The notes below the pieces were generated by a model. It was not told the DNA's origin. It worked only from the letters and a program-made list of their open reading frames with translations, and did no database searches. From the NCBI GenBank assembly GCA_900539765.1, contig UQDF01000006.1:1-53607 (forward strand): a stretch of DNA of 53,607 nt. The letters run 5' to 3'. The stretch is from an uncultured Porphyromonas sp. Its GTDB lineage: Bacteria; Bacteroidota; Bacteroidia; Bacteroidales; Porphyromonadaceae. The translations under genes were made by a program, and so were the position numbers. Each line of letters begins with the position of its first letter. Positions within the stretch are counted from its first letter, which is position 1. Positions 43,002 to 51,537 of this stretch are shown in pieces.

Positions 43002-44138
43002 CTACTCTTCCGACTCCCACTGCGTAGAGAGCGCATGGTAGATCCTCTCGGCTGCTACCTGCGAGGCTACTCGTGATGGCTCTAGTCGCTGACGCACCAT
43101 ACGATATTGCGCTTGCTGCGTCTGATAAGCTGTGCTCTCACGATCGAGCAGCGGGCTCAGCGCTTGAACGAGTCGCTGCGGTGTCACAGCATCGCCCAGC
43201 AGCTCCTCGACGACGGGAGACTCGGCAATCAAGTTGACCAATGAAAAGTATCGAATCGGCAGGAGATGGTCGAATGCCCAACGAGCCAAGCACCCTATGG
43301 GGAGGCGGTAGGCGACCAGCTGCGGGGTACCTATGAGCGCTGTCTCAAGCGTGGCTGTCCCCGAGGTGACCAACGCAGCCGAGGCTCCAGCCAAGAGCGG
43401 GAGCGTCTCATCGATGACAAGCTCTATGCGTTCGCTGAGATAGGGTGTGTAGTGCGCTCGGTCGATGCTTGGCGCTCCTGCGATGACTGCTCGCCATGGG
43501 GCGGGGAGCAGGTCGACCGCTCGGCACATGATCGGTAGGTTACGGGCTATCTCCGCTTCGCGGCTCCCTGGGAGGAGCGCTATATAGGGTCGTGCGGTGT
43601 CGCATAGCTTAGCATTACTATCCAGCAGCTTGTCCACGCTCTGTAAGCTCGGATTGCCCACGTAGCGAGCCGTGACGCCACGCTGCGAGAGGTAGTCCGC
43701 CTCAAAGGGAAGGATCGTCAAGCAGAGATCGGTGTAGCTCCGGAGACGCTTGATGCGCCTACGACGAGAGGCCCACACCTTAGGCGGTATGTAGTAAACT
43801 ACTGGCACACCGTGACGATGCGCCAGCGGGAGCGTGTAGCGCAGGTTAAAGCCTCCGTAGTCGATCGGGATGACGACATCAGGCGGATTCGAGCGCATCT
43901 CCTCTTGTAGTAGGTGCGCAGCTAGTCGTATCTTGCGCATACTGCGCAGCACGCTTGTGAAGCCCATGACCGCTATCTTATGGTAGTGGTACAGTGGAGC
44001 TACACCTGCCTGCTGCGCCATCTTGTCCCCCCCAATAAAGGCAAAAGCGGCCTTCGCATCGACCGCTTTGAGTGAGGCGATGAGCCGTGCACCATGCTCG
44101 TCGCCTGAAGCTTCGCCAGCTATGAGGAGGTATTTCAC
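43002..44138 (-). CDS. lpxB: Lipid-A-disaccharide synthase LpxB
   Basis: A 378-residue GT19 glycosyltransferase that condenses UDP-diacylglucosamine with lipid X at the inner face of the inner membrane. AGEASGDEHGARLI near the N-terminus, PDVVIPIDYGGFNLR, VPVVYYIPPKVWASR and LLPGSREAEIARNLP are family hallmarks; the length is normal. It is 19 bp downstream of surE, the same order as in other Bacteroidales, and ends the glyS-FKBP-surE-lpxB run. Confidence 0.96.
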   Translation of the reverse strand: MKYLLIAGEASGDEHGARLIASLKAVDAKAAFAFIGGDKMAQQAGVAPLYHYHKIAVMGFTSVLRSMRKIRLAAHLLQEEMRSNPPDVVIPIDYGGFNLRYTLPLAHRHGVPVVYYIPPKVWASRRRRIKRLRSYTDLCLTILPFEADYLSQRGVTARYVGNPSLQSVDKLLDSNAKLCDTARPYIALLPGSREAEIARNLPIMCRAVDLLPAPWRAVIAGAPSIDRAHYTPYLSERIELVIDETLPLLAGASAALVTSGTATLETALIGTPQLVAYRLPIGCLARWAFDHLLPIRYFSLVNLIAESPVVEELLGDAVTPQRLVQALSPLLDRESTAYQTQQAQYRMVRQRLEPSRVASQVAAERIYHALSTQWESEE

Positions 44139-44157
44139 AGCTTGTCTCTGTATTGCT

Positions 44158-44922
44158 CTAGAGATGTAGCGACCACTGCTGAGTAACCTGCTCTAGGAAG
44201 GGGTGATCTGTCATATCGATCTGTAGTGGCGAGATCGAGGCGTAGCCCTCGAGGAGCCAGTAGTGATCCGTCCCCGTACGCTGATCGGGATCGACCTGAT
44301 CGCCCTGCATCCAGTAGACAGGAGTGCCGTGCGGTGTCTCGGCACGCATATACTCATTGACGAAGCGTCCCGTACCTTGTGGTGCCCACTTGATCCCCTT
44401 GGCGGGAGCCTTCGGGAAGTTGACATTGAGCATCGTCGTATGCGGTAGTCCATGCTCTGCCACCTGCGGGATGAAGTGCTTAGCAAAGGCGCACACCTCG
44501 CTAAAGTTGCACTTATCGCTGTGGTCAGCTAGCGAGAAAGCGACTGCGGGTATACGAGCTATGGCGGCCTCTATGGCAGCTCCCACGGTGCCAGAGTAAA
44601 TAGCACAGATGCCGTCGTTGCGCCCATGATTGATCCCTGAGACCACCAGGTCTGGTAGCTCAGAGGCAAAGAGCGTGTTGAGCGCTAGCTTGACACAATC
44701 TACGGGCGTACCCGAGCAGCTGTACAGCTGATAGGGAAGCTGCGCACTCTCCTCCATCAAGGAGAGCCGTAGCGGTGTGCGGGAGGTAATCTGCGAAGAG
44801 GCTCCCGAGCGGGGCTCCGTGGGGGCGACGACAGTCACCGTCGCTATCTGGGCAAGCGTCTCCGCCAGCTCACGGATCCCCTGCGCATGGACGCCATCAT
44901 CGTTAGTCAGTAGTATCTTCAT
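44158..44922 (-). CDS. surE: 5'/3'-nucleotidase SurE
   Basis: A 254-residue metal-dependent nucleotidase. ILLTNDDGVHAQGIREL carries the metal-binding Asp pair, APTEPRSGASSQIT the substrate loop and VVSGINHGRNDG the second metal site. Length fits the family. The FKBP gene ends 39 bp upstream and lpxB starts 19 bp downstream. Confidence 0.96.
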   Translation of the reverse strand: MKILLTNDDGVHAQGIRELAETLAQIATVTVVAPTEPRSGASSQITSRTPLRLSLMEESAQLPYQLYSCSGTPVDCVKLALNTLFASELPDLVVSGINHGRNDGICAIYSGTVGAAIEAAIARIPAVAFSLADHSDKCNFSEVCAFAKHFIPQVAEHGLPHTTMLNVNFPKAPAKGIKWAPQGTGRFVNEYMRAETPHGTPVYWMQGDQVDPDQRTGTDHYWLLEGYASISPLQIDMTDHPFLEQVTQQWSLHL

Positions 44923-44961
44923 AGTGTATAGATTTGAGGTTTACAGTGGGATAAGCTAAGC

Positions 44962-45507
44962 CTAGTCCTCAGCGGCCGCCGAGCGTTGGCTTTCGGGGAT
45001 GATCTCCTCGAGCTTGACACGAAACTTCAGAGCCGAGTAAGGATTGATCTCGCCAGAGCGTCTCTCGCCATAGGCTAGATACCAGGGGATGATGATCTCC
45101 GCCTCATCGCCTACGACCATCTGCTGGAGACCTATGCGGGCACCCTCGACGAGCTGATTCTTAGGACCACGATTGATCGCAAACTCGGCCGAACGCTCCG
45201 ACCCGTAGTTGCCGTCGACCACCTTGTCGCTTACGAGCAGTCTCATCTCGTAGTGGCACTTGATGCGGGAGGTCTCGATGGGATACTCCTGGCCTTCGCC
45301 ATGGGTTAGCCACTTCATATAGACGTAAGCCGAGGAGCCTTCGATGGAGGCTTTGGTATACTCCTCATTAGAGGCGTACTCATTGAAGGAGCTTTCATTA
45401 TTGATCCGCCACTGGGTGGAGGCATCAATAGGGTCTTCACAAGCTGTGAATAGGAGGAGTGAGAGTAGCGCTAGAAGGCTGGCTCTCAGGGATAGATTAT
45501 ATTTCAT
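44962..45507 (-). CDS. FKBP-type peptidyl-prolyl isomerase, lipoprotein
   Basis: A 181-residue lipoprotein: lipobox at C23 (LLFTAC) and an FKBP fold (about 60-175), including GARIGLQQMVVGDEAEIIIPWYLAYGE and ALKFRVKLEEI. The ATG at 45507 is preferred. A much longer frame exists upstream, but that part only shadows glyS and is composed of Arg/Ser-rich noise. The start overlaps the glyS stop by 11 bp, indicating translational coupling. It probably assists folding of envelope proteins; the substrate is unknown. Confidence 0.88.
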   Translation of the reverse strand: MKYNLSLRASLLALLSLLLFTACEDPIDASTQWRINNESSFNEYASNEEYTKASIEGSSAYVYMKWLTHGEGQEYPIETSRIKCHYEMRLLVSDKVVDGNYGSERSAEFAINRGPKNQLVEGARIGLQQMVVGDEAEIIIPWYLAYGERRSGEINPYSALKFRVKLEEIIPESQRSAAAED

Positions 45508-47050
45508 CTTCGATCTTCTTGAGTAAAGTATTGATACTGGTGCGCTCGGCGATGAGATCGTGTAGCGCAGAGATAGCGATACGCTCCTGCTGCATCGTAT
45601 CGCGATCACGTAGGGTGACCGTATTGTCTTCGAGCGTCTGGTGGTCCACGGTGATACAGTAAGGCGTACCGATAGCATCCTGACGGCGGTAGCGCTTGCC
45701 GATGCTATCCTTCTCGTCATACTGGCAGGTGAAGTCGAGATGCAGGAGACGTACCACCTCACGAGCCTTCTCATCCAGCCCGTCCTTGCGTACGAGTGGC
45801 AGGACAGCCAGCTTGACTGGTGCTAGTGCTGGCGGTAGTGAGAGCACGACACGGGTCTCGCCACTCTCCGTCTGCTCCTCCTTGTAGGAGCCACAGAGTA
45901 TGGAGAGGAACATACGATCCACACCGATACTGGTCTCCACGACGTATGGGACGTAAGACTCCTTTGTGTCGGGATCGTAGTAGCGAAGCTTCTTGCCTGA
46001 GAACTCCTCGTGGCGTGATAGGTCAAAGTCTGTACGACTATGGATCCCCTCGACCTCCTTGTAGCCAAAGGGCATGAGGTACTCAATATCGGTCGCAGCG
46101 TTGGCATAGTGCGCTAGCTTGTCATGATCGTGGTAGCGGTAGTCGCTCTGTGGGAAGCCTAGAGCGTAGTGCCAGTGCAGGCGCAGCTTCTTCCAGTACT
46201 CAAACCACTCTAGCTCAGTGCCTGGCTGAACGAAGAACTGCATCTCCATCTGCTCAAACTCACGCATACGGAAGATAAACTGACGCGCCACGATCTCATT
46301 GCGGAAGGCCTTACCGATCTGCGCAATACCGAAGGGGAGCTTCATACGTCCCGTCTTCTGCACGTTGAGGTAGTTGACAAAGATCCCCTGCGCCGTCTCG
46401 GGACGTAGGTAGATCGTCGAAGCACCCTCGGCCGTTGAGCCCATCTCGGTGGCAAACATCAGGTTAAACTGACGCACCTCCGTCCAGTTCGTCGTACCAC
46501 TGATGGGGCAGACGATCTTCTCGTCGACGATGATCTGTCGTAGCTCCGTGAGGTCGTTATCATTGAGCGCCTTAGCCATACGCTGTCGCAGAGCCTCAGC
46601 CTGATCGATGTAACCCTTGACACGAGGATTGGTCGTGCGGTAGAGCGCCTCGTCAAAGGATTCGCCAAAGCGCTTGCGCGCCTTCTCGATCTCCTTCTGC
46701 GCCTTACCCTCGATCTTAGCGATCTGATCCTCGATGAGGACGTCCGCACGGTAGCGCTTCTTGGAGTCTTTATTGTCGATCAGTGGATCGTTGAAAGCAT
46801 CTATGTGTCCCGATGCCCGCCAGATGTCTGGGTGCATAAAGATCGACGAATCGATGCCGACCACGTTAGAGTGCAGGCGTGTCATCGCTTCCCACCAGTA
46901 GCGCTTGATGTTGTTCTTGAGCTCTACACCGTTCTGACCATAGTCATAGACAGCGCTCAGCCCGTCGTAAATATCAGATGAGGGGAAGACAAATCCGTAC
47001 TCCTTGCAGTGGGATACAATCTTCTTAAAGAGATCTTCTTGTGATGCCAT
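45497..47050 (-). CDS. glyS: Glycine-tRNA ligase, dimeric type
   Basis: A 517-residue class II synthetase of the single-chain eukaryotic/archaeal-like type, not the bacterial alpha2beta2 type. VVGIDSSIFMHPDIWRASGH, YLRPETAQGIFVNYLN and FRNEIVARQFIFRMREFEQMEMQFF show motif 1 and motif 2, and SIGVDRMFLSIL is motif 3. An anticodon-binding domain follows (about 415-517). First gene of the glyS-FKBP-surE-lpxB run. Confidence 0.96.
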   Translation of the reverse strand: MASQEDLFKKIVSHCKEYGFVFPSSDIYDGLSAVYDYGQNGVELKNNIKRYWWEAMTRLHSNVVGIDSSIFMHPDIWRASGHIDAFNDPLIDNKDSKKRYRADVLIEDQIAKIEGKAQKEIEKARKRFGESFDEALYRTTNPRVKGYIDQAEALRQRMAKALNDNDLTELRQIIVDEKIVCPISGTTNWTEVRQFNLMFATEMGSTAEGASTIYLRPETAQGIFVNYLNVQKTGRMKLPFGIAQIGKAFRNEIVARQFIFRMREFEQMEMQFFVQPGTELEWFEYWKKLRLHWHYALGFPQSDYRYHDHDKLAHYANAATDIEYLMPFGYKEVEGIHSRTDFDLSRHEEFSGKKLRYYDPDTKESYVPYVVETSIGVDRMFLSILCGSYKEEQTESGETRVVLSLPPALAPVKLAVLPLVRKDGLDEKAREVVRLLHLDFTCQYDEKDSIGKRYRRQDAIGTPYCITVDHQTLEDNTVTLRDRDTMQQERIAISALHDLIAERTSINTLLKKIEDEI

Positions 47051-47080
47051 AATGATTTATTGTCCTAAGTATTATGATTA

Positions 47081-47088
47081 CAAAGATA
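47081..47088 (-). promoter_or_regulatory. Bacteroidetes -7 box (TATCTTTG) for glyS
   Basis: Minus-strand TATCTTTG, 30 bp before the glyS ATG; the only promoter box seen for the glyS-FKBP-surE-lpxB run. Confidence 0.75.
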
Positions 47089-47097
47089 CGAAAAAGA

Positions 47098-47160
47098 GGA
47101 TAGAGGTCAGACCTTAGAGATTACGCCTTAGAGGTTAGAGAGTAGAAGTTAGAGAGTTTT
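47098..47160. repeat. 7-bp tandem repeat (RRTTAGA), copy 2
   Basis: Nine heptamers in register: GGATAGA, GGTCAGA, CCTTAGA, GATTACG, CCTTAGA, GGTTAGA, GAGTAGA, AGTTAGA, GAGTTTT. Related to the repeat at 39490-39531 but on the other side of the 29-bp block. Confidence 0.75.
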
Positions 47161-47161
47161 T

Positions 47162-47209
47162 CTAGTGAGGCTGGGAGCGCTAGCGGCACTAGGAGCACTA
47201 GTAACTCTA
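47162..47209. repeat. 9-bp tandem repeat (GnnnnnCTA), copy 2
   Basis: CTA/CTG recurs at 47162, 47171, 47180, 47189, 47198 and 47207, exactly nine bases apart, and runs into the 29-bp block as at 39.2 kb. Confidence 0.72.
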
Positions 47210-47232
47210 GCCAACAGCCAATCGCTAAAAGC
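47204..47232. repeat. 29-bp conserved block, copy 2
   Basis: Same as 39268-39296 except one base. In both places it separates the 9-bp repeat from the CACGTG array. Confidence 0.85.
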
Positions 47233-47252
47233 TAACAACACTCCGCAAAGCT

Positions 47253-47302
47253 CACGTGAATAATAAAAAACATTCACGTGAAAATTTGAGATTTCCCACG
47301 TA
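47253..47302. repeat. Array C: three CACGTG-type palindromes at 22-bp steps
   Basis: Centres at 47255.5, 47277.5 and 47299.5 (22 and 22 bp). Spacers (AATAATAAAAAACAT; AAATTTGAGATTTC) resemble those between the last three sites of array B. It looks like a shortened copy lacking the TTCCTCCGAA pair. The remainder of the gap 47051-47419 holds the tandem repeats and two promoter boxes. Confidence 0.8.
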
Positions 47303-47374
47303 GCAAGCAGACAAGAGGCACTTAGCCCATAGAAAGTCTTCAGAACAAATACCTCTTATTTCCAATAAATTTCC

Positions 47375-47382
47375 TACCTTTG
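47375..47382 (+). promoter_or_regulatory. Bacteroidetes -7 box (TACCTTTG) for the redox/surface block
   Basis: TACCTTTG lies 38 bp before the ATG at 47420 and about 75 bp after the end of array C. Confidence 0.75.
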
Positions 47383-47419
47383 GCACCGATAGCATCTATC
47401 TAATTAAACAAATACCCTA

Positions 47420-48187
47420 ATGAAAGCAACTTATCTATACCTTTCTCTAGCTCTTATGACGCTAGCACTCCTGACCTCTTGCGGTCCTGATGCAAACGAA
47501 CCAACATCCGAGGTAACTGGTATCACACTCCAGACGACAGCTGCCACCTTGCAGCCTGGGGAGACTTTACAGCTCACCGCTACCGTCACTCCAGCAGGCG
47601 CTAAGGTGACCTTCACGACAGACAACGCAGCCGTAGCTACCGTCTGTGAGAAGGGGGTCGTCAAGGCGATCGCACCTGGTACAGCTACTATCACAGCTAA
47701 GGCTGGCGACAAGACTGCGACCTGCACCATCACGGTCGAAGAGAAAAAAGTCGAAGAGAAAAACGTATCTCTCTTCAACAAAATAGACGGCAAAAAGTAC
47801 CCCTCAGGGAGTACCTTCGACTATGCCACCTCTGTTTCTAAGGAAGATGCAGAGTTTTGTGAGTTAGGCCTCTTCTTTAGCGTACTCAAGACAGCTAATT
47901 ACAAGGTTACCCTTACTTTTGATGAGGCTACCTCAGGATCTGCTTGCATTGGAACCCAGTGCGAGAATTTCTCAGGTAAGTCTTACACCACCGATGCAAC
48001 TCTAGTAGCTGACGACCTAGATACTGACCTCAAGGATAAGGGTGATATGACCACTCTAGGGACTCACCTCAATCTCCCCACACCAGCTGGTCAGACCTAC
48101 AAGAATCGTATGACCATCCAGCTCAAGCCTGAGGATGGTAGCGAGACACTCCAGTGGACTGTCAACCTAGCTATAACCGTCAAGTAA
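47420..48187 (+). CDS. Lipoprotein with Ig-like (BIG2) domain
   Basis: A 255-residue lipoprotein: lipobox at C21 (LALLTSC), a BIG2 domain at about 33-110 (GITLQTTAATLQPGETLQL, AVATVCEKGVVKAIAPGTAT), a Lys/Glu linker (EEKKVEEKN) and an unassigned beta-rich C-terminal domain containing the pair SACIGTQC. The BIG2 domain also holds two Cys (VCEKG, TATCTI), more than usual. The thioredoxin gene begins 21 bp later, so disulfide handling between the two is an inference worth noting. Confidence 0.8.
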   Translation: MKATYLYLSLALMTLALLTSCGPDANEPTSEVTGITLQTTAATLQPGETLQLTATVTPAGAKVTFTTDNAAVATVCEKGVVKAIAPGTATITAKAGDKTATCTITVEEKKVEEKNVSLFNKIDGKKYPSGSTFDYATSVSKEDAEFCELGLFFSVLKTANYKVTLTFDEATSGSACIGTQCENFSGKSYTTDATLVADDLDTDLKDKGDMTTLGTHLNLPTPAGQTYKNRMTIQLKPEDGSETLQWTVNLAITVK

Positions 48188-48208
48188 CACACACCAACAG
48201 AAACAGAT

Positions 48209-48703
48209 ATGAAGCACGTACTAACTATCCTACTATCCCTCATAGTAGTCACCGTAGCTCAAGCGCAGCTACCTCAGGTCGAGCTCAAAGATCTACAAAA
48301 CAATGTGGTCAACACGAGCGAGCTGAGCAATGAGGGCAAGCCCTTTATCATCTCATTCTTTGCCACTTGGTGCAAGCCTTGTCTGCGTGAGCTCAAGGCG
48401 ATCCACGAGGAGTATGTCGACTGGCAGGAGGAGACAGGTGTCAAGCTCGTCGCTGTCTCTATCGATGAGGGTCAAAACGCAGACCGCGTCAAGCCTCTAG
48501 TCGATGCCCTAGGCTTTGAGTACGAAGTCCTACTAGATCCCAACGGAGACTTCAAGCGAGCTATGAATGTCAATATGATCCCCCACGTCTTCGTCATCGA
48601 TGGCCAGGGACGTGTAGCATTCTCTCATAGCGGATACACCGATGGTGGTGAGCAGGAGCTGATCGCCAAGGTCCGGGAGCTACTAGAAGCTACTGAAGAG
48701 TAG
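48209..48703 (+). CDS. TlpA/ResA-type thioredoxin-like protein
   Basis: A 164-residue periplasmic protein with signal peptide 1-20 (VAQAQ) and the redox motif WCKPC (C55, C58) in FFATWCKPCLRELKAIHEEY. The fold is complete (VKLVAVSIDEG, then the cis-Pro region NMIPHVFVID). It reduces or exchanges disulfides outside the cytoplasm; the partner is unknown. Followed by a strong hairpin that separates it from the DUF6029 gene. Confidence 0.92.
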   Translation: MKHVLTILLSLIVVTVAQAQLPQVELKDLQNNVVNTSELSNEGKPFIISFFATWCKPCLRELKAIHEEYVDWQEETGVKLVAVSIDEGQNADRVKPLVDALGFEYEVLLDPNGDFKRAMNVNMIPHVFVIDGQGRVAFSHSGYTDGGEQELIAKVRELLEATEE

Positions 48704-48723
48704 TATCTTACATACGATAAAAA

Positions 48724-48779
48724 GAGGAGAGACCCCTCTAGCACTACCTTTAGTTAGGTACTAGAGAGAGTCTCTCCTC
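48724..48779 (+). terminator. Long hairpin terminator after the thioredoxin gene
   Basis: GAGGAGAGAC (48724-48733) pairs perfectly with GTCTCTCCTC (48770-48779) and CCTCTAG/CTAGAGAG pair inside. No long T-run, so it may be partial or protein-assisted. Further downstream GAGAGGATTATCTC plus TTTTTT (about 48833-48852) is a second small terminator-like element. Confidence 0.75.
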
Positions 48780-48880
48780 CAAAATGCTTTCACAAGAGAT
48801 CGACTCTGACAGGCCTACGCTCTTGTCCTGAGAGGATTATCTCTTTTTTCTCCTTTCTTTAGACACACTTTACTACACAT

Positions 48881-50611
48881 ATGAGACAGACGCTACATCT
48901 CGTACGGCACCTTTGCCTCCTATCTTCTATTTGTATCGCTGGACTATCTGCACTCACAGCGCAAAGTGATAGCGAGTGGAAGCCATGGGATAAGTTCAAA
49001 CCCTCCTTTAGCGTGCAGAGCGATATGCTCTTCTCACTAGACGACAACGCTACGGGATACAAAGCCTGGATGGGCAATAGCTACGTCACTGGCTCCCTAC
49101 GCAACAACTACCTCGAGCTGGGACTACGCTACGAAGAGCTCCTCCGACCGATGCCCGGGCATGAGCCTGAGCAGGGACGAGGCATACCGCATATGCACCT
49201 CAAGGGCTTCATAGGCAAGTATGGAGAGGTCACACTGGGAGACTTCTACGATCAGTTTGGCTCGGGCATCCTCTTCCGCAGCTATGAGGAGCGCACACTA
49301 GGCATAGACAATGCCGTACGAGGAGTCCACGTATCCCTCACACCTTACGACGGAGTACGACTCAAGGGCTTCACGGGACAGCAGCGCAACTACTTCGACC
49401 GCACCTTCCGCCTCTTCAACAAAGATCGTGGCTTCATCTCAGGAGCGGATGGCGAGCTAGCCATTCACCAGTGGGCACCAGCTCTCAGAGACAATCAGAT
49501 GACCCTCACACTAGGCGGCTCTTATGTCAACAAGGTCGAGGACGATGAGATCATACCCGTAGAGACTCCCGCAGGTATGACAGGCCCTATGCGACTCAAC
49601 CTGCCCCGTCAGGTACACGCCTTCGGAGGGCGCGCTAAGTTTACACTCGGCGGGTGGGTACTCAACGGTGAGTATGCCTACAAGAGTAGCGACCCCACAG
49701 CGACCAACCACTACATCTACTCACCAGGCTCCGTAGCGATGCTCTCGACATCTTACTCACAGCGTGGTATGAGCTTCCTGCTACAAGCTAAGCGTAGCGA
49801 AAACTTTAACTTCATCTCCGCACGCTCTACGGTCGGTACGCCACTACACGTCAACCACCTACCAGCTTTTACAGCTAATCATACGTACACCCTGGCAGCA
49901 CTCTACCCCTACGCTACACAGCCTGATGGCGAGTGGGCATTCCAGGGAGACTTCCGCTACACGATCCCGAGAGGTACACTCCTAGGTGGCAAATATGGCA
50001 CGGGACTGCGGGTCAACTATGCGCATGTACGAGGGCTCAAGAGTGAGGCTACTGACCAGCTCCCCCTAGATGCGCCTGAAGGTAAGCTCTACGGTACAGA
50101 CGGCTACGACCACTCCTTCTTTGGCATGGGAGAGCTATACTACTCTGACTTTAACTTCGAGCTAAGCAAGAAGTTCTCTCGGACCGTCTCTCTAACCTTC
50201 GAGTACTACCATCAGATCTACAACCAGCTGGTGATCGAGGGACACGCTATCAATAACCCGCTAGTTTATAGCAACATCTTCGTCCTCGACGGCAAGTTTA
50301 AACTAGCACCACGCTACACGCTACGCACCGAGCTACAGTATCTATATAGTCGTCAGGCTGAGGGTAGCTGGCTCTTTGGGCTAGCTGAGCTATCCGTAGC
50401 GCCTCACTGGATGATCTCCCTATCCGATCAGTACAACATAGATATGACCAAGGAGCACTACTACATGGGCTCACTTACCTACGCCAAGGGCAATCACCGC
50501 CTACAGCTAGGCTACGGACGTACACGCGCTGGTATCAACTGCTCTGGAGGCGTATGCCGCTACATGCCCGAGACGAAGGGTATCTACCTAAGCTACAACG
50601 GCTCCTTCTAA
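48881..50611 (+). CDS. DUF6029 family outer-membrane barrel protein
   Basis: A 576-residue protein with signal peptide about 1-27 (LSALTAQ). GFIGKYGEVTLGDFYDQFGS and SYEERTLGIDNAVRGVHV are the recognisable DUF6029 core. The remainder alternates as a large barrel and ends KGIYLSYNGSF with a terminal Phe. Function unknown. The next gene (Omp28-like) starts 41 bp after the stop; an upstream overlapping start for that gene is rejected. Confidence 0.82.
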   Translation: MRQTLHLVRHLCLLSSICIAGLSALTAQSDSEWKPWDKFKPSFSVQSDMLFSLDDNATGYKAWMGNSYVTGSLRNNYLELGLRYEELLRPMPGHEPEQGRGIPHMHLKGFIGKYGEVTLGDFYDQFGSGILFRSYEERTLGIDNAVRGVHVSLTPYDGVRLKGFTGQQRNYFDRTFRLFNKDRGFISGADGELAIHQWAPALRDNQMTLTLGGSYVNKVEDDEIIPVETPAGMTGPMRLNLPRQVHAFGGRAKFTLGGWVLNGEYAYKSSDPTATNHYIYSPGSVAMLSTSYSQRGMSFLLQAKRSENFNFISARSTVGTPLHVNHLPAFTANHTYTLAALYPYATQPDGEWAFQGDFRYTIPRGTLLGGKYGTGLRVNYAHVRGLKSEATDQLPLDAPEGKLYGTDGYDHSFFGMGELYYSDFNFELSKKFSRTVSLTFEYYHQIYNQLVIEGHAINNPLVYSNIFVLDGKFKLAPRYTLRTELQYLYSRQAEGSWLFGLAELSVAPHWMISLSDQYNIDMTKEHYYMGSLTYAKGNHRLQLGYGRTRAGINCSGGVCRYMPETKGIYLSYNGSF

Positions 50612-50652
50612 TGTACCGCCACTTCATTCACACATTTGACAATACTACCAAG

Positions 50653-51495
50653 ATGAAACTATCTACACGCTATACGATACTCTCAGCTCTAGCACTGATC
50701 CTTATGGTCGCTTGCGAGCCAATGCCTGAGAGTGAGCGACTCATCCCCAATGAGATGGAGACCTCTAAAGGGCGCTCCGTACTCATCGAGGACTATAGTG
50801 GCGTGGGCTGTGTCAACTGCCCCATAGCTGCAAAGAAAATCACGGAGGCTGCAGTTCCTCATGGTGACAAGGTGGTCATCGTGGCGCTCCACGGGAGCAA
50901 CACAGGTATCGGCACCCAGCCTAAAGAAGACCCCAAGGGACTATACAGCCCCGAGGCAGCCACCTATCTAGATCGTCTTCAGTCTGGCGGCTCGCTACCC
51001 GTCGCTACCTTCAATCGTCGTTCACTCGCCAGCAGCGGGGGCAAGACCTATAGCGACAGCTATACCCAGTGGCCCGCCGAGATGCAGGCTATACGCGAGC
51101 TACCTCAGCTCTACAAGATAGACTTACAAGTCTCTGAGAGTGGCCGCAAGATAGCGACCCAGTGCACCGCTACGGCTCTAGACCCAGCCGCCCAAGCATC
51201 TGCCCCTGAGCTCTACCTACAGCTATGGCTCATCGAGGACGACATCGTAGCGCCTCAGCACTTCAGGAAGGGCCTAGACGAAGCCTATCAGCACAACCAC
51301 ATCTTCCGTCAGACGCTCAACGGCATCGACGGAGAGCCTTATGAGCTAGGCAAGAGCTACAACCAGACCAGTACCATAGAGCGCGAGGTCATCAACCCCG
51401 ATCACTGCTCTGTCGTAGCTATCCTCTACGACCACAAGACAGGTGAGGTCTACGAAGTGGCTAAGGCAGCTCTCAAAGGCAATCCCACAAAGTAA
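50653..51495 (+). CDS. Omp28-related outer-membrane lipoprotein with CXXC motif
   Basis: A 280-residue lipoprotein: lipobox at C21 (LILMVAC). IEDYSGVGCVNCPIAAKKI gives a thioredoxin-like CXXC (C53, C56), and VVIVALHGSN, PVATFNR continue the thioredoxin-like fold of Omp28 proteins. The start at 50653 is chosen because it opens the lipoprotein signal; the frame extends upstream into the DUF6029 gene. Omp28 is a surface protein in P. gingivalis. The T9SS thioredoxin fusion follows by 42 bp. Confidence 0.88.
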   Translation: MKLSTRYTILSALALILMVACEPMPESERLIPNEMETSKGRSVLIEDYSGVGCVNCPIAAKKITEAAVPHGDKVVIVALHGSNTGIGTQPKEDPKGLYSPEAATYLDRLQSGGSLPVATFNRRSLASSGGKTYSDSYTQWPAEMQAIRELPQLYKIDLQVSESGRKIATQCTATALDPAAQASAPELYLQLWLIEDDIVAPQHFRKGLDEAYQHNHIFRQTLNGIDGEPYELGKSYNQTSTIEREVINPDHCSVVAILYDHKTGEVYEVAKAALKGNPTK

Positions 51496-51537
51496 CCAGA
51501 AAGCAAAAGCTCAATAACATATCAATCCATATAACTA

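Noticed and set aside
45508..45774. N-terminal extension of the FKBP lipoprotein
   Set aside because: The extra 89 codons overlap glyS in another frame, are Arg/Ser-rich and would hide a perfect lipoprotein signal.
50554..50652. Upstream start for the Omp28-like gene
   Set aside because: It overlaps the DUF6029 coding end and would place 33 residues before a normal lipoprotein signal peptide.
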